Source: Seison nebaliae (lineage: Eukaryota; Rotifera; Pararotatoria; Seisonacea; Seisonidae). From it: 37,510 nt of DNA. The stretch lies in the NCBI GenBank assembly GCA_023231475.1, contig JALJEE010002483.1, forward strand, positions 1 through 37,510. Reading direction: 5' to 3'. Both the position numbers and the translations under genes were made by a program. The notes under the pieces were generated by a model. It saw only the letters and a list, made by a program, of their open reading frames with translations, made no database searches and was not told the origin of the DNA. This document shows positions 21,211 to 31,080 of the stretch, piece by piece; positions within the stretch are counted from its first letter, which is position 1; each line of letters starts with the position of its first letter.

Positions 21211-22914
21211 ATGAAAGATTCGACGGAACTCGTGACATTCTCACCAGAAAGTCCTAAGAATGAAAATAAATTAGAGAAATCGATTGGTCTCTTATCCGCC
21301 ACTTTGCTCATCATTAATATTATTATGGGAACTGGTATTTTTATTTCACCGACTGGTTTTTATTTCCATAAAATTTCCATTTTAAAATCATTTTTTTCAG
21401 GTGTCATTAAACATTGTGATAGTATTGGTGTATCGTTAATCATATGGTTAGCTTGCGGATTATTAACATTATGTGGAGCGTTATCTTATTCAGAATTGGG
21501 CACAATGATACCATCAAGTGGTGGTGATTATGTTTATTTGAAAGAGTCGTATGGACGACTCGCAGCATTTTTATTCGTATGGACGATGTTTGTAGCAGCT
21601 AATCCTGGAGCATGTGCGGTAATCTCATACACGGTCGCCATTTATACATTGAAACCGTTTTATGGAATGCAATGTGATCCACCGTCAAGTGCCGTTATTT
21701 TATTGGCATTATTCTTTGTCTGTTAATCTCGCAAATTTGAATTTTAAAATTTTATTATTTATTCGTAGTGACTGTCGTTTTTATTAATTGTCGTAGTGTC
21801 GCCTTCTCCAATCGAATGAATAATTTCTTCACTTTTTGTAAATTGATTGCCATCTTCTCAATTATCATCATTGGTATCGTCTATCTCATCATGGAACCGC
21901 GTCGTGGTCAATTGTTGATGGAGAATTTTTGGACATCTAACAAATTGTCATTTAAGGGAATTCTCATGAGTTTCTATGCTGGAATGTTCTCATATGGCGG
22001 TTTCAATTATTTGAATTTTGTGGCGGAAGAAATTAAAAGACCAGAAAGAAATCTTCCATTAGCTATTTGTTTAGCCATACCAATCATTATCATAGTTTAC
22101 ATACTCGTCAATATCTCATATTTTATTATTATGACAAAAGAAGAAATCTTATCCAGTCCAGCAGTCGCTTTGACTTTCGCTGAGAAGAGTATTGGAATTG
22201 CATCAATTGCCATGAGTATTTTCGTCGCATTATCAGCATTTGGTAGTTTAAATGGTTGTGTATTAGCATGTGCTAGGTTTCATCTCATTCTTCTTCTTCA
22301 TCTTCTTCTCATTAATGAATATTGAATAGAATTTATTATTCAGCTGCTAATAATGGAGAAATGCCAACATTCATTGGAATGGTTCATAATCAATATAAAA
22401 CGCCAATAACTTCCGTCATCGTTCAAGGAATAATCATTTGCATTCTCATCATCGTATCATCAGACATCTATGCTATTATTAATTATGCCATATTCACCGT
22501 CTTCCTCTTCATTGGAATCGCAATCAGTACAATCCTCTATCAACGGAAAGTCAATCCGGACAGAGAACGACCGATAAAAGTTCAATTTTTCCTTTTTTCT
22601 TTAAATGATATTCGAATGTGAAAATTTCAGATTCCTTTAGCACTTCCAATCATTTTCGTTTTGATTTCCATATTTATCGTCATCAATTCCATCTACGCTT
22701 CACCATATGATTGTGGAATTGGTTTCCTGTTCGTGGTGATGGGAATTCCGGTTTATTTCCTCGGAGTGAAATGGCAAAAACCGAAAAAGTATTTCAGAAT
22801 ATCAGGTTATCTTCTATTCTTTTTTTTAATTTTTTTCATTTATTTTTATTAGGTAATTTCACGAGAACATTACAACAATTACTCATTTGCTCACCCCAAT
22901 CTAAAGACGAATAA
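21211..22914 (+). CDS. SLC7 (LAT-type) amino-acid transporter
   Basis: Light chain of a heteromeric amino-acid exchanger at the plasma membrane. Exons: 21211-21355, 21401-21721, 21769-22276, 22330-22579, 22631-22805 and 22853-22914, with introns of 45, 47, 53, 51 and 47 nt. They join to 486 residues, close to the ~500 of human LAT proteins. Diagnostic features are GTGIFISPTG at the unwound first helix (substrate-binding GSGIF motif), ELGTMIPSSGGDYVY, FVAEEIKRPERNLP, and ARIYYSAANNGEMP. About twelve hydrophobic segments are visible. The first intron is a multiple of three and has no stop, so a reader ignoring it would insert 15 wrong residues. Human LATs pair with SLC3A2/SLC3A1 through a conserved Cys; CD at 69-70 in HCDSIG matches that place (CxS), so heavy-chain coupling is likely. 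Substrate class cannot be told. Confidence 0.92.
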
Positions 22915-22939
22915 ATTTATTTTTTAAATAATTTTTGAG

Positions 22940-22945
22940 AATAAA
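22940..22945 (+). promoter_or_regulatory. Polyadenylation signal AATAAA
   Basis: Canonical hexamer 26 bases after the transporter's stop, within the 74 bases between it and the convergent PIGC gene. The two 3' ends must nearly meet or overlap. Confidence 0.5.
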
Positions 22946-22988
22946 TTTATTATTGTAAATAATCATATGATTATCGATTATTGAATTA

Positions 22989-24216
22989 TTATTGATTAAT
23001 TCGACAATTCTTTATTTGATAAATATCATCCTCTTCCGTTTTAATGATTGGTATGGCTTGATCCCACGGTCCGGTAATTACACTTGAAAAAGAACTTGAA
23101 AAAATTGACTGAAAAAATTTTGAAAGAAACTTTTTATGTTGCTGAAGTAGAAGGAAGAGACAGGGTGATATCAATAGAACGACAGCATGAGATATAACGA
23201 CACAAGTGATAATGAGCGTGTCAAAAAATGAGAGTATCCCAACAAAAACGATCATCAAATGAAGTAACATTAATTTACAACGAAGTGATAATTCCTGAAA
23301 AATAATTTTATTTAAATTAAATAATAATAATAATAATAATAATAACTTGAAAATAATTTCGACGTATAAATGGAGAGATGACGAATGTCGTCACTGATAC
23401 GCTGATAACAAGAAAGACTTCATAAGTTTTCGATAATCGTGATACTAAACAAATGGTGGCGATTAATGCGGAATTTAAAGAGAATGCATCTCGAGATGAT
23501 AAGAGATGAATATCTTCATATAAATTTGTATTATGAACAGTTGACTCATCTTCATTTTGTGTTTTACTATCTCGTTCATAATGATGAGTGAAGAGATGTA
23601 TTCCAAATGTTATTGTTGACACGGCATATATCGTATCATTACTAATCGTACCAGTCAATGTTTTGACAATTGGTGAAATTCCATATATGAAAGGCACATA
23701 AATTAATGTGACAAATGTCATAGCTATTCCATGAATAAATGTCATTTGAAAATGATAACATATGAAATTAAAAACTTTTCGGTGTCTGTTCTCGACGGAA
23801 GATTGATATGAGAATGAGTAACATATAAAATGATACAGTTACTTCCACTACCAGAGTATCTTCAAGTAATTTCGATACGAGTTCTTGTTTTATAATCACG
23901 TAAAACGTAATGAAAATGAAGCACCTTTTTTTCGATTATTTCAAATATTCGAATAAAATGTTGGAGAAACAAACGAAAAATAAAAACCAGTTAAAATGGA
24001 ATGCCACTAAGCACGATTTGGACAATAATTCAGAGAACGAATAAATTCTTATGTGAACTTTGAAGTATGATGAGAAGTAATGGGGAGAAATTGGAAGGTT
24101 GATGAAAGAAAACCATTTTTTCTCATTTCTTCCAAGAACGTTTCAGGAACCGAATTATCAGGCACATTATTTCGAATATAAAGTTTCTTCTTCCATCCGT
24201 TTCCATCTATCATCAT
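22989..24216 (-). CDS. PIGC: PIGC, subunit of GPI-GlcNAc transferase
   Basis: Membrane subunit of the ER complex that adds GlcNAc to phosphatidylinositol, the first step of GPI-anchor synthesis. Minus-strand exons: 24216-24114, 24057-23988, 23924-23776, 23723-23347, 23294-23131 and 23082-22989; introns are 48-63 nt. They join in frame to 318 residues (human 297). It matches the family end to end: W.K.LY.R...PDN..P..FLEE.RKN at the start, YGISPIVKTLTGTISNDTIY in the middle, SLNSALIATICLVSRL, and GPWDQAIP near the C-terminus. Several hydrophobic helices are visible. The last intron is 48 nt, in frame and without stop. An insertion of about 20 polar residues (YERDSKTQNEDESTVHN) is lineage-specific. 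It lies downstream of CSTF3 on the same strand; CAATCTGATTTCAG lies 4 bases before the ATG. Confidence 0.92.
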
Positions 24217-24381
24217 CAAACTGAAATCAGATTGAGAAGAAGAAAAAAATATTGTGATGAGAAAAAAGAGAAAATATTCTGATAAAAGAAAATAATATAT
24301 TTAAAAGAAAACAATTCCATTTGGAGGAAATTTCAATTAGAAAATTAGAAAGACAATTTTTAAAAAGTTTTTTTTTCTTAT
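24217..24381 (-). promoter_or_regulatory. Intercistronic region CSTF3 to PIGC with splice-acceptor-like end
   Basis: 165 bases between two same-strand genes. It ends in a pyrimidine-rich TTCTTCTTCTCAATCTGATTTCAG directly before the PIGC start, with no coding exon upstream. This is what a trans-splice acceptor of a downstream operon gene would look like. A 5' UTR intron of PIGC is the alternative. Confidence 0.4.
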
Positions 24382-27300
24382 TTAATTATTATTATTTGCC
24401 AATTGTTTCTGACGTGAATGGAAAACGTCCATTTTATTAACTTTACTTAAATCGATTTTATTACCAAGCATCGAATCGTCATTACTCCTTCCCCCCATTG
24501 TCATTTCGATATCGTCGTCATTTAATTTCAAAATTGGAAAATCGATTTGTTCCAAAATTTTCAATAATTTCTCGATGATGACGAAAGGACCAATGAAACA
24601 TCGTGGATGTGGTAATCGATTGATTAAGACGTTGATACATGTTGGTGTTGGTACTCCGAAATCAGGAATGAGGAAATCATTCAATTCATCTTTGTACATA
24701 GGACGATATGGTAACATTTGTTTGAGATCAGGTAGAATGAGTTGACTTGTCGATTGATTAAATGACTCGATATTTTCTTTTGGTTTATTAGAAGAATTGG
24801 TATTCATGAAAATAGTTGATTTTCTACTTAATAATTGATCGAATAATTGTACGTCAAATCTTGTCAATTGACAACCTCTCAACGATTTTAAGGATTGAGG
24901 GAAATCTGTACTTTGTTTTATCCAAATATCATCCAACAGAAATTGATTAACAGAGAAATTTATTTCTGATTTATTTCCTTTTGATTCTTCTTTGTTGCAA
25001 TGGGAATTGATGACGTTCATAAGATAAGTGGATGATAATGTCTCCAAATCAGAATCTTCACTCAATTCCATATTATTGGTTAGAAGTGAATATTGTTTAA
25101 TGAGATGAATAAATGATTTTTTCAAATTCTCTTCACTTCTCTCCAATATCCGATCACGATTAATTAATTTGCGGAAGAAATCCACCGAAAATAAATTGGT
25201 CAATGATGATGGTAATAAATCATCGAATGTATATCTCATGAGAATCACATCCTCCAACATCGGAATGATTTCTTCATCATTATTATCGGTATCGATATTA
25301 TCAATTTTTGATGAGGCCAAATGAACGAAATGAAGAGCTTCTTTTGAATATTTTCCGTTGGATAAATTGATAATATTGATGGGGAAACAATGAATCATTT
25401 GATAATAAGATAATCTTTCCCATAATTGAAAGATTTCTATTTTATTGAACGATGAATTAATACATTGATGTAATGTCTCGAACATCGACATCATTTCATG
25501 ATGTTCCCCATCGAATAAATCGAAACATTTCTTCAAACATTTCGCATTAGTTTGAAAATTTAAGAGAATCGTTTCCATGAGAATATCGGAAGATTTCTTA
25601 TTTTTCTTTTTTTCATTTTGACGATGATGACATTGTTGGAATTGGAGGAAATAAATAAATAATTGATGACCAATCAATTTATCATTTCCTTTCGTATTTC
25701 GATTCTCTCGTTCGTATGTCGTATAAGTTCGACGTGCATGAGTAAAAACATTTCTCGCTTGTTCCATTCCTTTGGAAGGGAAGATAATTGATGGAAATGA
25801 ATGAAGAAATATGGAAACCATAATTTCGTTGGGAGAAATTGATATATTGAATGTAGAAAGATGTCAATGGAATTGCATTCGTTAACGGAGCATATTCGAT
25901 GAAAGTGATTGATAATAATTCATTAAAATTAATCGATGACATATCTTCGTTATCTTTACAAGAAATTTTAAAATTATAAAATTAATTAACAATTAATTAA
26001 CAATTGTTCGACATTTTCATTCTCTTCAATTCATTCTTATTCATATTCAATCGATTTTTTTGTTCATATCGTTGATCATTATACCAAAGAACACGATTAA
26101 TATATGATTGATAGATGTCATTCGCTTTATCAATATTTCCATTCAACTGTGAATGAAGAGAATGTGAAATTTTGGGAAAATAAAGGAAAAGGAAAGAGAC
26201 TTCATGATAATTGGCATATATCAAATTAAATAACGGATCGTAACACATGAAAGTGTTGACAGCTCTCTCTAATCTGAGAAGGATTTCATTCGAGATCGAT
26301 GTCTCATCAATATTTTTTTCATCTATATATCATCATCATCATCATCATCATCATGGATTGATTGAGAGAAATGGATATAATTTGAGAAAAGTTTTTTCCG
26401 AAACAAAAATAAAAGAATTGATGAGAAATAATTTGAATGAAGGAAAGAAGAAACTTTTATTTAATTTACAAATATTATGTAAACGTTCAAGAAGGAATGT
26501 TATTGATTCATACCAGATATCCGTATGATAAGCAAGTGTCAACAAAGCTTGATCATAAAAGAAGAGAATTCGTTCGATGAATTGTGTCTCGTCCAATTTG
26601 AGAGGATTCGTTTTCTCCCAATCCAAATAAGCTTTCCAACATCTCTTATGAGTCACTTCCTCCTCAATCAATCGATTACAATTTCGTTTCTCATTCTCCT
26701 TCAATTCGTCTAATCGATAAGTTCTTTTCAATTCATCATCAAATTTATTTCCTGGAGTTCTCGATCGAATAACGGAATTGAGATAAGAAGCCAATGGACA
26801 GAATGGTGGAAGTGCAGATCGTATTGTAGATCTCGATATCAGTTGTTGATATAACGAAATTTTCGGGATGATATTCGACGATAAATTCTGATACGATGTC
26901 GATCGTTCATCGATGAATCGTCTGGCGGACCGTTTGTCATGATTATTTTCGAATTGAGTGAAATCTCGCCACATATTCTCTAACGAATCGATTGGTAATT
27001 GAAATAGTCGTTGATATAATCGACGACAATTAGATAATGTCTCAACAGACGTTGTATTAGATGATGATGGTGTGGAAGTGGATGGAAGTAGAACTGAATT
27101 ATTCGGATCATTTTTCAATAAATTAATATAATCCATCCAAATCATTGAAGAATTGTATGATAGTCCAATATTATTTATTGCTGTTTCATAAGCCTTTCTC
27201 AATTTCCCATTCATTTCTTTCATTTCATCAATCGACTCTTCATTCGATGACTCTTCTTCACCGTTTCCCGATAATTTCAATAATTTCAAATAATTCAAAT

Positions 27301-27583
27301 ACATTTGCCACAACTTCACATGTGGATATAACGGGAGACATTTACTAAACAATTTTTCCAGACACACGAAATTCCGTCGTTCGATCTCGTACTGAATATA
27401 TAACTCCCAATATTTGAGTGAAGTGGGAAAGATTTTGATGAGAGAATCATATAAATCTCGCGATTGGACGATCGTTTTCTGCTCGATCAAATTCAACAAA
27501 TTATTCCAACATTCTTCGTCACGATAATTCTCTCGAATTTCTTCCTTGATTCGGTTGATATTCCGTTCATCACGCGTCGCCAT
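24382..27583 (-). CDS. CSTF3: CSTF3 (CstF-77), mRNA cleavage stimulation factor
   Basis: Scaffold of the cleavage stimulation factor that, with CSTF1 and CSTF2, directs 3'-end cleavage before polyadenylation in the nucleus. Minus-strand exons: 27583-26470, 26322-26201, 26146-26002, 25953-25819 and 25769-24382, joining to 967 residues (human 717). N-terminal half-a-TPR (HAT) repeats are clear: FPTSLKYWELYIQYEIERRN, MIWMDYINLLK, ENMWRDFTQFE, RCWKAYLDWEKTNPL, and HTDIWYES. The C-terminal signature LPDLKQMLPYRP then CFIGPFV.....L aligns with the human CSTF2-binding tail. The extra length comes from Ser/Asn/Glu-rich insertions in loops. Intron 1 (147 nt) is about three times the usual size and holds a (CAT)n run near 26331-26353; intron 2 (54 nt) is in frame without stop. 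It is divergent from SNRNP27. Confidence 0.9.
26331..26353. repeat. CAT/ATG trinucleotide microsatellite in CSTF3 intron 1
   Basis: About seven perfect copies of CAT on the plus strand. They lie just inside the 3' acceptor of the intron on the transcribed (minus) strand, in an otherwise compact gene. Confidence 0.85.
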
Positions 27584-27792
27584 CTCTTATTGTTCGGAGT
27601 GATTATCAATTCAATTTTCGTTTGAGAAAAATTTGAATTAAAATAAGAAATTTTTGAATTAAGCGTAAAATTTGAATTTTTAATTTTTTTTTAATTAAAT
27701 ATTTTCAAAATTTTTCTTTTATATTTTTTACTTTTTTATTCGTCATTTTTTCGTATTATTCGATTGCATTTGAACGAAGTGTACTTGAAGAA
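27584..27792. promoter_or_regulatory. Bidirectional promoter region CSTF3/SNRNP27
   Basis: 209 bases, very AT-rich, between two divergent RNA-processing genes. It must contain both promoters and both 5' UTRs. No TATA box or known site stands out, as is usual for housekeeping bidirectional promoters. Confidence 0.55.
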
Positions 27793-28392
27793 ATGCCGAA
27801 TCGTGAACAACATTCACATCGGGAATCGTCACATTCCGGTAAGAGTAGTCGAAGTTATGAATATTCGACTAAGAGACGATCAGAAGATTCATCGAGAAGA
27901 CGGAAACATGATTACCCTGATGATTACGATGATAAATATGAAAGTAAACGATATAAACGACGACACAATTATAATGAAAGTTCGAGAAAAAGATCGAATG
28001 TTTTAGAATCTTCATCGAAAGAAACGAAACGATTGAAATCATCAAAAGCCAAAGCATTCGATTATAAATATGACGATTTATTAAAGAAAAGTGATGGACG
28101 AAGTGATCGATTAATAAATGCAATGGGTAGTAGGAATACCTCAAGAAAATCGGCGAAAAATTTAACGGAAAACGCAGATATTAAATTGAATTTGGAAGAC
28201 GTTAAAGGGAAAACGGACGAGGAAATTGATATGATGATGCAAATGGGTTTTGCTTCATTTGGCACAACGAAAAATAAGTGCACAGGAAATACAACAAATC
28301 TATCGGGTGCTAATATCCTCCAGAAACGGAAATATCGTCAATATATGAATCGTAAAGGAGGATTCAATCGTCCATTAGACTCGATCACTTGA
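27793..28392 (+). CDS. SNRNP27: SNRNP27, U4/U6.U5 tri-snRNP 27 kDa protein
   Basis: Small splicing factor of the tri-snRNP that influences 5' splice-site choice. Single exon, 199 residues. The N-terminal ~110 residues are an RS-like, charged region rich in Ser, Arg, Lys, Tyr and Asp, as in the family. The C-terminal 61 residues (139-199) are nearly invariant with human: GKTDEEIDMMMQMGFASFGT, then QKRKYRQYMNRKGGFNRPLD. The 60-residue C-terminal block is the functional domain that enters the spliceosome. Start chosen at the first ATG of this frame, with Met-Pro-Asn. A polyadenylation signal lies at 28418. Divergent partner of CSTF3. Confidence 0.95.
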   Translation: MPNREQHSHRESSHSGKSSRSYEYSTKRRSEDSSRRRKHDYPDDYDDKYESKRYKRRHNYNESSRKRSNVLESSSKETKRLKSSKAKAFDYKYDDLLKKSDGRSDRLINAMGSRNTSRKSAKNLTENADIKLNLEDVKGKTDEEIDMMMQMGFASFGTTKNKCTGNTTNLSGANILQKRKYRQYMNRKGGFNRPLDSIT

Positions 28393-28417
28393 AATATTTT
28401 CTCAATTTTTTTTCCAA

Positions 28418-28423
28418 AATAAA
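28418..28423 (+). promoter_or_regulatory. Polyadenylation signal AATAAA
   Basis: Canonical hexamer 26 bases after the SNRNP27 stop, in the 110-base gap to the convergent gene ending at 28503. Confidence 0.55.
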
Positions 28424-28502
28424 TTTCATCATCAAACAATTTTCATATGATTTAATTGAATTTAATTAGTTAAAATATTTAAAAAATTATTAGACTTACA
28501 AA

Positions 28503-30760
28503 TTATTTCGCTAAATTATCGTATTGTGTTAAAGCGAGATAAGAAACGGAATAAGTAAAAGGAGTCGAACACCAGAATGGCATAAAAGTATTTTCTTCGT
28601 TATATGAATGGAATGATTGTGGTGTGGTTTGATTGAAATGTTTCACATTCAACAATTGTACAAAATCATCTTCTTCAATTACTCCTTGAACGCCAAGAGA
28701 AAATTTATCAGAAACGGAAGTAGAATTTAATGGAATGTTGGTACCATTCATAAATTGTAAGAAATTGATGGGATAGAAGAAAGGAATTTCCTGAAAAATA
28801 TATGAAAATTTCATAACTTAATATATATAATACTATAAAAAAGTAACTCGATATCCTTTCACTGATCCGGAGAAGAATGCGTTGTGTTTCTTCAAATTCT
28901 TATTAATCGCATTGTTCGTTAACCAATAATGGATTTTGTCCATAAATTGTTTAACGAAAATTGGAGTATTGTCAATATATTTTAATTTGCCACTCGTCTT
29001 ATCATAATAACAATACATATTGATCAAAGTGTTCATGGCTTGACTTGTGGAGAATACTCGATCTTCTCCATTATTAACTTTCTTTCCTTTTTTATCTGTG
29101 TCATTCAATCCCAAGAAATCTTCGAAATATACTTCGATACCGAAAGCGAAATGTGCATTCTTTTTCAACGTTCCAAACACTTTCTCATGGAAAACTTTCT
29201 CCATATTATTCTTGGATAATTTTAAAATTCTATATGTATCTTCTTCCATGAAAACGGGAGGATGTTGATTGTCGATCAAGAAATTCCTTAACATAAATAA
29301 AACTCTGGAAGAGAACCAGTAGAAGTTATAGATTGATGGGTAATAAGTTAGTGCGAGATCAGGTCGACCCTCGAAATCATTCTCCATAATCCAACAAAGG
29401 AAATTTGTCGTATTTAAATAAATCATCTAATTTTAAATTTGAGAATTTTAAGAATATTCAAAAAATTTTCAACTTTTAATTCTGAATCAACAACTTTGTT
29501 AAATTCATCCAAATCATAAATGATGGCTGATGTTAATCCAGATAAAGAATTGGCATTTACTGTTGCATCCACATTATTCACATTGAACGGCATTGCTACA
29601 TTCTCCGATCGTTGCATTCGATCTTCTTCCAAATTTTCAATCTAAAATATCTTTTCAAAATAAACTTATAAATATTCAAATTTAACCCAAGTCGAGACTA
29701 ATGCGATGGGTTCACGAGCCTTTTGGACTTCTTGGAGATAATGTCGAAATATATAGAATGATCGAGGATCTGTTAAATTATTATTTGTTGTATTTGAAAA
29801 CGGTCTACAAATCGATGAAAAACGGTGAATATTCTCATCAAAGGTGAAACTTGTAAGAATATTTTTTGGTGAGTGTAGCTAGTTGTTGAATATTATTAAT
29901 CGATGATTTCCATTGAGAATAGAATTTTCTCATATCACCTCCTGAATAAAGTAATCCGCCTAAATTAATATTTACCCAAGTATCATCGAAATCAGGTGGG
30001 ATATGAAAGGCATCTAAAAATCGATCTCTATTTTATGAGAATATCTTAAATTTCAAAAAAAATATTTTTAAAATTATCAACCCCATTTGTCGGATTTTCT
30101 CAATTTTCTTTATGAGATCTTCCATTCCCAAAATCTTCAATATTTCTTCGATCGTTTTCCATGGGAAATCCTTATCAGGAATTTGTACCAATTCACTAGA
30201 AAACAAAATTTTTTCTCAATAATTTTCTAATTAAAATATCCACCGAATATTCGTTGGTGATGAATACCAGATTTTAGTGGTCGAATTGTAGTATTGAGGC
30301 CAGAAAGTTCGTGAAACTGAATTATTTCCATTATTATAATCAACAAATTTACTAATTGCATCCAATCCTATTTTAACTGCGTCATCATTCAAATATTTCG
30401 CATTTCCTCATAAGCAGAAGTTGAATTTGAATGAATGAAGAAAAAAAAGAAAAAACCATATTTGCTGGCTTCACCTAAAACGATTAGAATCCAAGTCGTA
30501 ACGAAATTATTGTTATCATAAACTGATGATAAATCACTCATTCGTAAATTGACTTCATTCGCTGTTCCGTGAAGATTAACACGAATACGACTCTCAAATA
30601 ATCCTTTATCTTTAGCCCAACTAAAAGGTGGAACAAAATGTTCATCTTTCTTATTCTGATATTTTTCCGTTAATTCTAATAAATCATCAGTCACCTGACT
30701 ACCAGAAGAAAGAGGAATAATGATGACAAACGTCAAAATTAAACAAGAGAGAAATTTCAT
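28503..30760 (-). CDS. Conserved-looking secreted protein of unknown function
   Basis: Eight minus-strand exons: 30760-30457, 30406-30244, 30195-30082, 30027-29851, 29804-29687, 29641-29474, 29426-28848 and 28790-28503. All introns have GT-AG ends and are 45-57 nt long; they join to 636 residues. A clear signal peptide (MKFLSCLILTFVIIIPLSSG, cut near Ser20-Gln22) and many N-x-T/S sites (NNST-like, NTT, NGT) point to an exported glycoprotein. There is no membrane anchor at the C-terminus. Distinct blocks are FWPQYYNSTTKIWY, PPDFDDTWVNINLGG, VAMPFNVNNVDATVNANSLS, GRPDLALTYYPS and GEDRVFSTSQAMNTL. These tight, Trp/Pro/Gly-rich motifs look like those of an uncharacterised family I half recall from other invertebrates. 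I cannot state an activity. It is divergent from CFAP74 across 320 bases. Confidence 0.75.
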
Positions 30761-31080
30761 TTTTTAAATTTCAGATAAATGAAATTTATAAGAGAGTTCA
30801 ACATTTTTTGTTTACAGAAACATTTATTTTTATCATTCGATTGTGGAGTTATTTTTAATTCAAAAGTTTATTCTTTTTTTTATCTCATCCAACCTCCAAT
30901 GAGGACCATTAAAATTAAAAATTTTAATTCAATATTTATTTTAATTCATTTTTTGTATTTTGGCTTATCTTTCAAAAGAATTTTTCCTTTTTGGTATTCT
31001 CATTTTCAATTTGAAATTAATAAAAAAAACCTGTAATTCTCCGTTACGTTGACGATTTGTTGAGGAGGAGACTGTAAATC
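30761..31080. promoter_or_regulatory. Divergent promoter region, secreted protein and CFAP74
   Basis: 320 AT-rich bases between two divergent start codons. It must include both promoters. An open frame within it (30779-31036) has biased Phe/Ile/Leu composition and no support. No specific motif recognised. Confidence 0.4.

Noticed and set aside
30779-31036. 85-codon frame upstream of CFAP74
   Set aside because: Lies in the divergent promoter, with Phe/Ile-rich random composition and no conserved motif.
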